From assembly GCA_028829895.1 (NCBI GenBank), contig CM054182.1, forward strand, positions 63,291,879-63,355,878: 64,000 nucleotides of DNA, in the 5' to 3' direction. The DNA comes from Sinotaia quadrata (Eukaryota > Mollusca > Gastropoda > Architaenioglossa > Viviparidae). The position numbers and the translations under genes were made by a program. The notes under the pieces are model-generated. The model was not told where the DNA came from. It was given only the letters and a program-made list of their open reading frames with translations, and ran no database searches. Below are positions 11,790 to 23,353 of this stretch, one piece after another (within the stretch, counting starts at the first letter, position 1; every line of letters starts with the position of its first letter).

Positions 11790-12690
11790 AAATTTCAGGA
11801 AATGGATTTTCGAGAAAATGTTGCTTGCTTGCAATTTATCAACAGCTACAAACCTAGCCACTACATACCATAAATTATCGGTACAAGAAACTGTTACCTG
11901 CTGTTCAGTGACCAAAATTTAAATAAAAACTATATGCAAAAGATTACAGACTGAAAGACAGAGCTACCTGAAGTAAAAGAAAACGTAATTTATGTGCAAA
12001 TAAACACGAAAATGTACACTATAGATTATATTGCTAAAAAGAAAATGTTATTCGGAACAGAAAACTCTTCAATCACTACCAAATTATGACCTACTGACAG
12101 AAACATCTTAACAAGATTATTAACAACAGAATACTTTACTTTCAAAGAAAACGTTATTTGTGAAAGACATTACTTCCACCATTAATAAATCACTGGCACT
12201 GGTCTGAAAGAAAGCATGCAAAACTAATAAGCAACAGAATATTTTATACTTCAAAGAAAATGCTTCATTCAGCGCCAATCTATAACCACTCAATTATGCT
12301 TCACAGAAAATGCTATCCGCAATAGACAAAAAAGCGCCAAACAGCAATAATAGATTATAGAGAAATGTCATCTGCTATCGGCAAGAGCACTCAACTTGTA
12401 GGCAGCAACACATCGCATTTCAGAGTCACTGTTATCCTATATACACACGCACGCATTATCAACAACAGATACGGTGGATTTCCAAAGAAAATTTATTTAC
12501 TATTGACGATATTAACAAAAACACTAGAAAATTTTATTCTTTACCGAAAATATTATATGCTACAGGCGAAACCCACGATAATTAAAACGGATTATGCTTT
12601 TCAAAAATAATATCTGCCGCAGGCATGACCACCAGAATTTTCACAACACCATTTAACTGTAAAGAAAATGCAATAATCAAGACGAATACA
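11790..12690. repeat. ancient degenerate ~56-bp repeat
   Basis: An AAAGAAAATGYTATYYGC-like block recurs at about 11810, 11975, 12043, 12148, 12255, 12304, 12361, 12485, 12543, 12600 and 12660. Spacings are about 49-60 bp or roughly double (105-124). Copies share a pyrimidine-rich TTATGCTTYAC lead-in. Similarity between copies is low, so this is an old array abutting the young 59-bp array. The open frame across 12365-12610 lies within it and is not treated as a gene. Confidence 0.6.
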
Positions 12691-13038
12691 TAGGTGAAGA
12701 GAAAAAATAAACGAAAAAATAAAAATAAAAACAGGCAGAATTTATCACATAAAAATTTTAATGCACACAATCATTTGTTTTGTCGTAAAAAACTTCGAAA
12801 GCGAAGAAGTCATTAAAGGTCTTTTAAAGGGAGGCAAATTAACATCCAGTTAAAAATATAATAATGCTAAACTGCGTTCATGAAGAATAAAATGCAAATG
12901 AAAGTTTAAACAATGATTTTTTTTAAATTTTAAAGTGGCAATATATCCTCAAATCGAGACAGGCTTTAAAAGAGTGGAGTATCTTCTGAATCGCCACACT
13001 GCAAACATTTTCATCAGTTTACTAAAGTGTAATTATTA

Positions 13039-13040
<2 letters not shown>
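12691..13040. other. unique AT-rich stretch
   Basis: A forward match to the AAAGGGAGGCAA motif lies at 12826-12840. Otherwise nothing was recognised. Confidence 0.5.
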
Positions 13041-13097
<57 letters not shown>

Positions 13098-13170
13098 AAT
13101 ATGCACACACATACACACATGTATACATATACACAAATATACATTCACGCATACACACGCACGCACGCAC
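13041..13170. repeat. (AC)n microsatellite with imperfect tail
   Basis: Pure AC at 13041-13090, then an interrupted AC/ATAC/GCAC tail to about 13170. Confidence 0.97.
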
Positions 13171-13260
13171 ATGTGCAGAGAAAAGCTCACAATACGAATT
13201 ACAACACAACAATGTTCTTTGTTTGAAAATAAATGTGAATAAATTTTTATTTTAATCTGA

Positions 13261-13350
13261 TTGCAATCCAAACCTTATTTATTTATTTATTTATCTGGAG
13301 GGGGGGGGGGCGTTATCATCCGTAGTCGGAAGATTATCGTGGTTCTTGTC
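13261..13350. other. TTTA and G-run sequence at the LINE 5' break
   Basis: A (TTTA)n run (about 13277-13293) and a run of G (about 13300-13310) sit just before recognisable LINE sequence, so the 5' truncation point falls in simple sequence. The open frame continues through it by chance. Confidence 0.6.
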
Positions 13351-13677
13351 GAAGATGCGCGTAATACAATCAGACGTGAAGCTGGCGAATGTGAAGACCT
13401 CCTCACCACTGTCATAAAAAAAAAAATGAAATGGTCTGGCCATGTTACTCGAACCAACAACCTCTCTACAACAATACTGCAGGGTAGCGTTATACGTACG
13501 AGGCAGAAAACGAGGCAGAGAAAAATGTGGGCTGACAACATAGCAGAATGGTTTGGGAAAAAATTTGCAGAGAGTTTGGCACATGACCGAGACAAGTGAA
13601 GGGAGCTGGTCAAACGTTCAGCAGCTTAGAGACCCAATGACCACACTAGGTCAAGGGACAGATGATGATGATGATAA
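13351..13677 (+). pseudogene. 3' end of a non-LTR (LINE) retrotransposon ORF2, decayed
   Basis: This encodes the extreme C-terminal tail of an endonuclease-reverse transcriptase polyprotein, the part after the RT domain. An open frame beginning at 13261 enters homologous sequence near residue 31. Recognisable blocks are DLLTTV (residues 46-51), KWSGHVTR (57-64), TILQGSV (71-77) and WADNIAEW (90-97), the usual order in this family. The frame stops at 13597-13599, where the family normally has a tryptophan codon. The same frame then continues with RELVKRSAA, another stop, and RPNDHTRSRDR before the end. The copy finishes in GATGATGATGATGATAA (about 13660-13677), the simple-repeat tail typical of RTE-like LINEs. 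All catalytic domains are missing, so it is a dead, 5'-truncated copy. Non-LTR origin is firm; assignment to the RTE clade is likely but not certain. Confidence 0.85.
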
Positions 13678-14258
13678 CTAGTGGTAATATCAATTAATAA
13701 TATTATTAGATAGCGCCCGTCAGCAAGCATCAGGCTGCTGTATCCAGCATTTGAAAATGGAACTGAGATTCTACTGAAGAACCAACCAATCTGAAATCAA
13801 AATCAGTGTTCGCAGTTCATTTAATTTTTTTTAATATGGTAAAGGTGCCATTACATTCACTGGTGGCCACCATATTTCAGTTTTCAGTCTGATGTTCTAC
13901 AGACCGTTAAAAATGTCAACGCCTGCATGCTAGACGGTGGGAAAATTTGACACTAATGCTACACCCTGATTTGTGACAAGTGTTTGATGTATTTGTTAAG
14001 AGCTAATCAAAGAAAAGGTAACTCTCTAAAAGTAAGGAATTTCCTATTATACCGAGAGCTTCGAGTACTAAGAAATGTACAGTCAGGGTGAATGTACCTA
14101 ATGCAAAAGTACTACATAGCAAGACATATTACACATGCAGATATCAAAGGTCAAAGTCTTCTACAACTACGTCACTCACAGGGAAAACTGAATCCCTACA
14201 CTGATCAAGTTAAAATATTACATTAACATTTCGCTTACAACACATACTAAGTCATACT

Positions 14259-14260
<2 letters not shown>
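13678..14260. other. unique stretch downstream of the LINE
   Basis: No clear target-site duplication of the LINE end could be identified. No gene or repeat was seen. Confidence 0.5.

Positions 14261-14322
<62 letters not shown>
14261..14322. repeat. (GATA)n microsatellite
   Basis: About 15 perfect GATA units. Confidence 0.99.
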
Positions 14323-14368
14323 GCTTATTTTGGTGAAAATTTCAACCCGAGCCAGTCAGTTCCAATCT

Positions 14369-14584
14369 GTCAAAAGCCGGATCTATCTATATCATTTCGA
14401 ACAAGGTCTCATCTTGCGAATGTTTCGTTTTATAGGAATGTGACCTGTACTGAATAATGTTCTTCTGAAATTTCATGTCAAAAGCCGGATCTATCTATAT
14501 CATTTCGAACAAGGTCTCATCTTGCGAATGTTTCGTTTTATAGGAATGTGACCTGTACTGAATAATGTTCTTTTGAAATTTCAT
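14369..14584. repeat. 108-bp tandem duplication, 2 copies
   Basis: Two nearly identical 108-bp units start at 14369 and 14477 (GTCAAAAGCCGGATCTATCT). A third, diverged fragment starts at 14585 with GTCAAACGACAC. This is the longest repeat unit seen in the window. Confidence 0.96.
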
Positions 14585-14585
14585 G

Positions 14586-15360
14586 TCAAACGACACAATA
14601 TAACGGACGAGAGTGCCTGACGCTAAATTTCATTTCAAAGGACACAGTATAAAGAACTAGAAAATTGACATCAAATTCTCAAATGCCTCCTGTAAAGAAA
14701 TGAACACCTTACATTAATCATAAAGCAAACGTAATAAACAATAAATAAATCCTTAAAGAAGAACAACAATAGTAAAAAAAATGTTGTTTTTTTGTTTTGT
14801 TTTGTTTTCGAAGTAAATTAACAACAATAAATCACTTGGAATACGGTTGAGCCATTGTCTCTTACCTAACTGCAGCTGATCAGAGGCAGGGGACTGTTAG
14901 GAAATGTGTGCGCCACAATGTGGTGTTCGTTAGAAAAGACATTTACAATTTCCCCGTGTGAAGTCTCTAGGAGTGGGCGAGTCTTAATGATAGAATTCAA
15001 TACACCAGACCCAACCAAGACTGGAAAGACGTCAGGGAAATTGAATGCGTATTTAAATGATTATATAGGTCAAAGCAGAGGACCCGCTGTTAAGTGTTGC
15101 CTCTCAGAGAGACACGTACCAAACGAAGCCTGATGCTGTGACAACGGAGAACTGAGCAGACGAATAAATGAAATTGTGACTGGAATTTTGTTTCTCCATT
15201 TAGTCTGCTTTCCTTTCTTTCCTTTTCTTCTCTAAAAAAATCGCTTTCAGAAATACATGCATTATGTTCTTAATTACAGTTCAGCTCTGGGTGATGTCTC
15301 AAATAAAGGCAAGTGTCGTATCTGTTTCTTCCTCTTTTGCGCGACTGACAGAGCGCGTCT
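14586..15360. other. unique stretch, one short unassigned open frame
   Basis: A plus-strand frame of 75 codons at 14906-15133 resembles nothing I know and has no supporting splice or promoter signals. The rest is AT-rich, with T/G runs near 14785-14810. Confidence 0.45.
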
Positions 15361-15436
15361 TGAGTGAGTGAGTGAGTGAGTGAGTGAGTGAGTGAGTGAG
15401 TGAGTGAGTGAGTGAGTGAGTGAGTGAGTGAGTGAG
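15361..15436. repeat. (GAGT)n tetranucleotide microsatellite
   Basis: About 19 perfect units. Serine/leucine/threonine/histidine frames on the other strand come from the repeat. Confidence 0.99.
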
Positions 15437-16320
15437 GTATGTGCCTGTATTATATGTGTATGCATATGTGAGTATACAACCTGTCTGTCAAATGAAGTTC
15501 AGTTCCAAGTAACTGCTATGCTCACATGAATTTGGATCATAGACACATAGACACCCTCCAGCGACTGCTATATTCATTTAAATTACAATTAAATATAATC
15601 TGCTCCAAGGAACTGCTACATTCCACTCAATCTAGGTCAGGTTACTTTCTAGGTCAGAACGGCAGCGGCAAGCACTGCGTGTATCGATTTCCTCTTTAGA
15701 CTGGGATCCTGGGTTGCAAGTTCAACGGTGAAAGTCCTTTCACTCAGTATCTGGTCGCAACCGATACTCTTAACACAGCAAGTAAATGCCTGTAGTCGTT
15801 CGGTGCCAGTCGGTTGGTAAAATTAATGTATTATTCAGTGGTGACTGACTTTTCTTTCAATGTATTTCGCTCACGATAAAGACAGCAATAGTAAGAATTT
15901 GATCGATTTTATTTCGTTGCCTGCGTTCTTCCAAACGAACTTATACGTAAAACTTATCTAATTCCTGCCTTCCTATTTCTAATTCCTAATTCCCGCCTTC
16001 CTTTTTAACTGTATTAAGATGTATTTGTTTACTTATTTATTTCAAAGCGAAAAGTTCATTGTAGAGCTCTCTTTGGTTCTTTCTATAGATTATTTATGTA
16101 CGTACATTTACCATACACTCAATCCACCTTCCAACCCTCTACCTACCTCTTCCGTTTGATTAATGCTATATTAAGTATAAAACAGTATAAATACAAGTGT
16201 GGTATTTAAAGCAACATTCACAGTTTCATGTATTTTTCTAAGACATAAAGTAATGTGTATCCACGTCGTCCATAAAACGACAAACAACTGAACTATTACA
16301 CCACTCGACAGAGCTTTCTC
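15437..16320. other. unique stretch, nothing recognised
   Basis: No gene, RNA or tandem repeat was seen, though short near-duplicates (AACTGCTA with TTCAATTTA-like flanks, around 15509-15620) hint at an old repeat. Confidence 0.5.
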
Positions 16321-16690
16321 GCTGCATAATTTAATCCAGACAACTATTACAACACACGCTGCATAATACAGTCCAGATAACGTTCTGCACCCCTCTCTAT
16401 ATCATACAGTCCAGAAAACGTCTGCACCGTTATCTACATGACACAGTGCAGGCAACTATCACTTCATAGTTCAAATAACCACTACACTCTCCACATGATA
16501 CAGTGCAGGCAACTATCACTTCATAGTTCAAATAACCACTACACTCTCTACATGACACAGTGCAGGCAACTATCACTTCATAGTTCAAATAACCACTACA
16601 CTCTCCACATGACACAGTGCAGGCAACTATCACTTCATAGTTTAAATAACCACTACACTATTCTCTACATGACACAGTGCAGGCAAGAGT
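16321..16690. repeat. 57-bp minisatellite, about 4.5 good copies plus diverged leader
   Basis: CAGTGCAGGCAACTATCACT recurs at 16444, 16501, 16558, 16615 and 16675 (57-bp spacing, last one 60). Before 16440 the units decay to CAGTCCAGATAACG-type copies. Since 57 is divisible by three, frames are open on both strands, which is artefactual. Confidence 0.95.
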
Positions 16691-16973
16691 TAAATCATTC
16701 TCTACAAGATTCAATGCATGCACTTATTCCATCATTCATTGTATAATACTGTCCAGATACTGGGGAAATAACGCAAGAATCGTCAAAGTTCAGAAATACA
16801 TGTCTCAATTCAACACTCTTCTGTTCCCATTGCTGAATTAGCGACTTGATGATTCATCAAACTTTTATTACAAATAGATGTTTATCGTCCCATCACGTGA
16901 CTATGACCAAACACAAGACTTTTGAATGCAACACTTATGCTGGTAAAACCCTCTGGACACCACATCACTATCT
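16691..16973. other. unique spacer between two arrays
   Basis: No gene or repeat was seen. Confidence 0.45.
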
Positions 16974-17472
16974 CAACAGACAACAGACACAATATGACAT
17001 AAAGTGTTAGACAGACAACAGACACAATATGACATAAAGTGTTAGACAGACAACAGACACACTATGACATAAAGTGTTAGACAGACAACAGACACAATAT
17101 GACATAAAGTGTTAGACAGACAACAGACACAATATGACATAAAGTGTTAGACAGACAACAGACACAATATGACATAAAATGTTAGACAGACAACAGACAC
17201 AATATGACATAAAGTGTTAGACAGACAACAGACACAATATGACATAAAGTGTTAGACAGACAACAGACACAATATGACATAAAGTGTTAGACAGACAACA
17301 GACACAATATGACATAAAGTGTTAGACAGACAACAGACACAATATGACATAAAGTGTTAGACAGACAACAGACACAATATGACATAAAGTGTTAACAGAC
17401 ACAATATGACATAAAGTGTTAGACAGACAACAGACACAATATGACATAAAGTGTTAGACAGACAACAGACAG
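16974..17472. repeat. 35-bp minisatellite, about 14 copies
   Basis: Units GTTAGACAGACAACAGACAC plus AATATGACATAAAGT, almost all identical. One copy around 17391 has lost about 8 bp, and single-base variants are rare. The high identity suggests recent expansion. Confidence 0.99.
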
Positions 17473-18340
17473 AATTAAGTCGAGAACAAAGGCGTACAGC
17501 CGCCATTTTCCGATGGCATACGTTGCTTTGTTTATGCTGAAAACAAATTTTGAAACAGTGTATCACGTCATCGTAAAGTTAGTTCACTGAAGAGAAGTGG
17601 GAATACGCGTGAGGAAACAAGCTGTCGATATAGGTATAAATATACAAGTAAGGCAATATAAATCGTTATTCTAGTCTTTTCCAAAGTCTGTCTTTCAATT
17701 CTTGATGAATTAATAGGAACCCCATAGTGCGCAATCGAGTCCAGTAATTAAGCTAAAAAAAAATATTTAAAAAAAAAAACCTTGCATGCGTGGCAAGAGA
17801 CAAACCAGGACGATCACACAAAACTGGTCTCGGCTTTCCATTCTTCGCCCCGTGATCAAATGAACTCAAAGTGGAACAAGATATTATTTCAAATTAGTCA
17901 GAAGGGGAATGGGCATAGCTCAGTTTCAAAGTGATTGATTTATATCAGTTTAACATCCACTTCCCAAGTCCGCTGACTTCGCAGATGTCACCGAAAACAA
18001 ATTTGTGATAATTTTTTAAATGTTCAGTAGCAATTTAACTTAATAAATCTAGATACTGGCAAAACCAAATAAAGAACCAATGGAATCCATTTCTCACATT
18101 AGTCCACTTCAGGCTTGCATTCACAATGACCCCCAGGAGAAAACGTTTAGCCTATGAAATCGTAACGACTCCGCGAACAGCGAGATGGATGAAGCTCAGA
18201 CAATCTGAGATGGATGGTAATGAAGTAAATAGCAAGTGAAACAGCAAATAAAAAGTAGAGAAAGGAAAACAGAGGTGGCGGTGGTGGTGGTACAAGAATA
18301 CGTTACCGATAGACGTGGAAATCAGCCTGTGCTGTCAGCT

Positions 18341-18343
<3 letters not shown>
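17473..18343. other. unique stretch, nothing recognised
   Basis: Contains A-runs near 17756-17780. No gene. A weak tRNA-like A-box (TAGCTCAGTTT, near 17916) has no matching B-box or fold. Confidence 0.5.
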
Positions 18344-18384
<41 letters not shown>

Positions 18385-18415
18385 GCAATGAATGAAATAA
18401 CTTTTGAAAGAATTT

Positions 18416-18469
<54 letters not shown>
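18344..18469. repeat. two (CT)n microsatellites
   Basis: CT tracts at 18344-18378 and 18417-18469 are separated by 38 bp of unique sequence. Serine/leucine and arginine/glutamate frames over them are artefacts. Confidence 0.98.
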
Positions 18470-18473
<4 letters not shown>

Positions 18474-19344
18474 CAGCTATATCCATTTAGTGATGATTCA
18501 GTGTATGCAAATGCACACGTGAACGTCAACAGCACACACTGCAGATATGAGCTTTGTGGTCATTGCTCAAGTCTTCTGGCTAAAATGCTGATAAAGCACC
18601 CCACCCACCCAAATAAGAATGGGGAGAGTGCCGTTCCTCTGAACTCGTTGCATCCCGGCGCGTGACCAGGAAGGCAGCACGTTAAGTTATTATCAATCAG
18701 ATCTACTATCGTTTGAATTTACAAATCAAGCTACCTCGGTTACCTTAAACGCCTGCTAGCAGTCAAGCCGACCCAAACATCAAACGCTGTATTTTCTCAG
18801 ATGAAAGAAATAAATATTAAACTTTTAGATTCTGATTGATCATAGGAGAAAGATTGAAATAGATTACGCTCTCTCAAAGGGACGTAATTCCCGTAACAGT
18901 GGTCCGGAGTGACGGTACTTTCTAGCGCCTGACGGATCAATTGTATGTCAGCAACTTATTTTTATTTACATGCTAATTTTTATCACACATTGATTGCTGA
19001 TAATTCACTTTATCTGGTTTTGTTTTCAGCCTTATTACATTCATTAAAATAACTGTATTTCTTTCAATCGTATTGCTTTTGTTTTTCTGTCCTAAAATTA
19101 ATTTATTTATTAAATGCACACATTTAAACAGGATTTATTTAGTGGAAATAAATAATCTACTGCGGATACATAATTAAATAATGGTAAAATGTGAGCTTAA
19201 TTTCTGTAACATTTGCAGAGCCTGTATACCGCATCACATTCTTTCGATCTGTTTTCCCGAACGCACTTCCATCAAGAAAGCATGTAGTTATGTGCCAGTC
19301 AGAATTAGTGTCTGGCAAGGACTTCTAATGTAGTCTTTCGCTAA
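18470..19344. other. unique stretch, nothing recognised
   Basis: No gene or repeat. A diverged match to the AAGGGAGRYAA-type motif (AAAGGGACGTAATTC) lies at 18876-18890. Confidence 0.5.
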
Positions 19345-19495
19345 GAGTCTTTCAGAGCTGTGTATTAACTCTTTATAGTGTACCAGATTTTACTGGCATG
19401 CCTTTTGTCTGAAAGCTACTTATTAACTCTTTGGAGTGTTAGAGGTCCTGGCAAGTCTTGTTTGAAAGCTATTTATTAACTCTTTAGATTGTTAG
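19345..19495. repeat. ~55-bp minisatellite, 3 copies
   Basis: TATTAACTCTTTRGAKTGTT recurs at 19363, 19421 and 19474, preceded by a GAAAGCTA block. Confidence 0.85.
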
Positions 19496-19502
19496 ACTGC
19501 CT

Positions 19503-19650
19503 ATATAGATTCCGTTTGAACAATATATAGATTTCGTGGTGAACAATATATAGATTCCGTGTAAACAATACATAGATTCCGTGTGAACAATACATAGATT
19601 CCGTGTGAACAATTTATAGATTCCATGTGAACAATATATAGATTCCATTC
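19503..19650. repeat. 22-bp minisatellite, about 6.5 copies
   Basis: Units of ATAGATTCCGTGTGAACAAT plus two bases, with substitutions at the outer copies. It directly follows the ~55-bp array. Confidence 0.95.
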
Positions 19651-19827
19651 AAAGAACATGAGGACCATTTTAAAGAATGTGATGTAAAGTGATGATTACT
19701 TCAAAACAAAAATTTGGTAATTTTCTTCAAATCAAACAATTATTCCGTCCAAAGACTGCGGTACAATAAACAAGGTAATTCCTTTCAACGTGCGGTCGGA
19801 ACACGTTGACTTCGTCGATGAAATAAC

Positions 19828-19942
19828 GATGGTGATTGCGTCCAAAGAATGCGAAGGAATACGGTGACTGCGTCCTAAGAATGCAAAGGAATATGGTGAT
19901 TGCGTCCAAAAGAATGCAATGGAATACGGTGATTGCGTCCTA
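19828..19942. repeat. ~33-bp minisatellite, about 3.5 copies
   Basis: TGATTGCGTCCAAAGAATGC recurs at about 19832, 19865, 19897 and 19930. Confidence 0.93.
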
Positions 19943-19984
19943 TCAGGCTATTGAATAAAAAAAAACACTACCTTAATACAGTGT

Positions 19985-20470
19985 TGCGTATAGCCAGCTA
20001 GTTCATGTTCATCGAATATAGGAACACAAAGTTCAAGTTATCAAATAGAGGAACAGCAACTGAATACAGAGCTACTTCATGTTATCGAACAGAGGAAAAC
20101 TAACTCAATACAGAGTTGAGTATAGCCACCTAGTTCACGTTATCGAATAGTGGAACACTAACTCAGAAGTGAGTTGAATAGTTGCTAACTAGTTACGGTT
20201 ATCGGATAGAGGAACACAAACCGAATACACAACCAGTTCTGGTTATCGGACAAAGGAACACTACTTGAACACAGAGCTGAGTATAGCTAGCTAGTTCAAA
20301 TTATCGAATATAAACTGAAAACAGAACTAGTTCAGGTTATCGGATAGAGGAACACTAACTGAACACAGAGTTGGGTACAGCTACCTAGTTCAAGATATCG
20401 AATAGAGGAACACTAATTGAAGAGAGCTACTTCATAGAGGGACAATACCTGAATACAGTAGAGCCAGCGA
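19985..20470. repeat. ~58-bp minisatellite, about 8 diverged copies
   Basis: Units share GTTATCGAATAGAGGAACAC, AACTGAATACAGAG and AGCTAGTTCA blocks with many substitutions and indels. Confidence 0.9.
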
Positions 20471-20877
20471 GTTTAGCGTGCTGATTAGAGGAAAGGTGGA
20501 ATGTTTAATACCAGAATGTTTACTGACAGGTAAAGGAGACTGATAAAATAAACGCCTGCAGGAACTTAATTCTTGCTTATTTTAAGCCGCATTCCTCCCA
20601 CCCACAAGCACTCCAGGCTACCGCTGCTCCCTTTGCTCAGTATGCAGAACCTGCAGACCACAACGCCAGAATTCAAACGAGGTCGAAGCCAGCATGACAC
20701 AGAAGTAAATGAGCGGTCTTTGGCAAAGGATTTTCGAGATGAGTTTCTCATTTAGCTCTCGACACGGCTAATTGCAACAGCCACAGTTGAAAGGTGATTT
20801 ATAGCAACAGTTGTGTTGGTAGTGATTATGGTGTGAGTGCTTTTAACTAGCATAAAAATGTTATATGAGAATGACGG
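20471..20877. other. unique stretch with two opposed 60-codon frames
   Basis: Frames at 20573-20755 (plus) and 20566-20751 (minus) overlap completely. Neither is recognised and at most one could be real. Otherwise empty. Confidence 0.45.
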
Positions 20878-20907
20878 ACAGATAGATGGATGGATGGATG
20901 GATGGAC

Positions 20908-20996
<89 letters not shown>
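20878..20996. repeat. (GATG)n-(GATA)n compound microsatellite
   Basis: A few GATG units pass into about 22 perfect GATA units. Confidence 0.99.
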
Positions 20997-20998
<2 letters not shown>

Positions 20999-21361
20999 GC
21001 AGAGTGTCAAACTTTATACTTCAGAGACACGGAAATGGCTTGACAGAGAAAGATGTAACACTGTTCTACCTTGTCAATATCTTGTCAGCAACAAAAAAAT
21101 ATGTATCAGTGTGTCACTTCCAACATCCTCGGAATAAGAATAGTACTAGCGGTAGTGCAAGTTCAAACAATATTTTATAAATGGTAACGTGGAAACAATT
21201 TATAACACTAATTATATACTGAGAACTTTTGTATCGTAAAAATGGTATTGACAGATAACACTAATTATTATAATGAGAACGTTAATACATTGAAACTATT
21301 TCGGAAAGTAAACTAGTTCTAAATATGCTACGCAATGGAGACTTGAGTACATTGTAGCTCT
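20997..21361. other. AT-rich stretch, possible eroded repeat
   Basis: Short phrases such as ATAACACTAATTAT recur loosely (21200, 21256). No gene was seen. Confidence 0.4.
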
Positions 21362-21560
21362 TTTCACAGATATGAAATCTATATAATGAGTTCTATGATA
21401 CCCGTAACAGATATGAACACCTTAATTCCTTGAATCTTTTTCGACCCGTTCGGAAATATGAATACCTTAATTCCATGAACCTTTTTCGACCAGTATGTAA
21501 TCTATAAAATGAACACCTTAATACCTTGAACCTGTTTTGATCTGTATGTAATCTTTAGTT
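21362..21560. repeat. degenerate ~50-bp minisatellite, about 4 copies
   Basis: ATGAACACCTTAATTCCTTG and GAACCTTTTTCGACC blocks recur with variation. Confidence 0.75.
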
Positions 21561-21845
21561 CCTTGAAGATGATATGATCAGGATGATAGCCATATTATGA
21601 GTGTTTTCATTTTTTTCAAAAGATTATTCGACAAGTACATTTAGTTGTTGAGACCCGTATTAGGATTACATAATAATTTAATGCGGTGAAGTTGTTTTAG
21701 CAGGTATATAAAGGTTACATAACAAATATCGTAAAGTCGTGTGGACCACAGGTACAAAGGTCACACAAAGAATAGTTTAATGCCCGGAACCAGTCGAATT
21801 TCTGAACAAAAAGCATCAAACGACAATCTGGTACGATACCTACCA

Positions 21846-21945
21846 GACACGTCACTACCTTGAGTGCAGGCCAATAAAACACCACCTAAGTGCCGGCCAA
21901 TAAAACACCACTTGAGTGTGCCGGCCAAAAATACCACCTGAGAGG
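21846..21945. repeat. ~33-bp minisatellite, 3 copies
   Basis: GTGCCGGCCAATAAAACACC and close variants recur three times. The unit is more GC-rich than its surroundings. Confidence 0.93.
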
Positions 21946-23353
21946 ACTTAAGTGGTTACAGCTTGCACAGTCAGGACAACGCCTAACTACCGCAATGAAG
22001 TCTAGCATCGCGAACTTTGACCGGACACGCGTTCAATCATTACGCAATATCTAGTGCCAGCTGTGGGAGATATTACCTCTTCGTGTCACACCACCTCCCG
22101 GGAAAGAGCGTACAGTTGCGCACGGCCTACTCCCACCATGACTGGGTAGAACAGCAATTTGCATCCATTGCCCTTTCCTATAACAGATATATCCCTTGGT
22201 TAAGCTAGTGCAAAAAAATCATAATCTTATAAATATATATATAAAACAAAATTACTTTCGCCTCCCTGTTGGTACTGGGCTACACATAAAAAGGCACCCC
22301 GTTGTACGCAGGCGATCTGAAGTGACAAGGTGCCTCTCAGTCTGTCAAAACCTATCTTCACATTTTCGTAAGACATTTAATCGGCTCCGCCGCAACTTTG
22401 AGTTTTGAAGACAAACCCCATACCAAAGGTCACGTCCTGCATTGACCTTGTCAGATCACGGCGTGCTGTTAACACCTCCCTGACAGAATTTATTACACCT
22501 GCAAAATATTATCGTAATTTGTACACGTCAATAGTCCTGCGTTCAAACGGCAGACGTCAAAGTTAACCCCTTTTAACCTTACGCCAGGGCCACAAGGTCA
22601 GTGCAAATAACACGTGACTGTGTCCAAATGTAGTCGTTCAGCGTGTGACTGACACCGCTGACGTTTCTAAAGGTACCTGTGGAAAACGTTTAACGGAGAA
22701 GAGAAATACTTTCTTTTCTTTTTCCCAAAAATGTTTTCTCCAGTCTCTGGCAAGTTTGCGTTTTAGTTTGTCTTTTTCTTTCCTTTTCTTCCGCTGTCGT
22801 GTCTTTCCTGTTGAACAATGCGTGGCCGTCTGACACAATACGTGACAGCTGACTAAAAAGAAAAAATCTCCAAAGACAGACAAGTAAACTTATGTCCATA
22901 TTGTGGGAAACAGAGTGTCTGTCCTTTCAATGCTATACTCTCTCACGAGAAAAAGTAGACCCGACAAGAAAATGTGTTTCATAAGAAGCCAGGCATTTTA
23001 AAGTATTATATATTTCTTAACTCGGCAATCCGAATATGAAGACAGCCTCGCTTTCATCCATTTTACCCTATGCTGTAGCCACCAACAGGCCAGTTGAACG
23101 CACATATGCATTTTCGAGCGCAAAAAAGGATAAAAGTGAGAAATGACACACTCACTTTATGAAATGAATGGAGAATAAAAGCTTTTTTAAAAAAATAAAA
23201 AATATATTGAATAGGTGGTTATATCATCTTTTCACGATTAAACGAATAGATGAAGAAATAAATTGATTTCATTTTGAACATTTTCTTTCTGTTAGTAAAT
23301 GCTCGTGGTATTATAATTTGTCTGGAGGATAATATTAGAAGTACTGTGATGTA
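21946..23353. other. GC-richer unique stretch with nuclear-receptor half-sites
   Basis: Sequence is more complex here. It has a perfect octamer ATTTGCAT (22157-22164, POU-type site). It also has AGGTCA (22427-22432), an inverted TGACCTTG (22443-22450) and CAAGGTCA (22593-22600), the last two of the ERR/SF-1 extended half-site form. Short open frames of 60-80 codons on both strands near 22638-22899 resemble nothing known. It could hold a regulatory region, but this is motif evidence only. Confidence 0.3.

Noticed and set aside
17905..17965. TAGCTCAGTTT plus AGTTTAACATCC as a degenerate tRNA
   Set aside because: The B-box match is poor and the stems do not pair.
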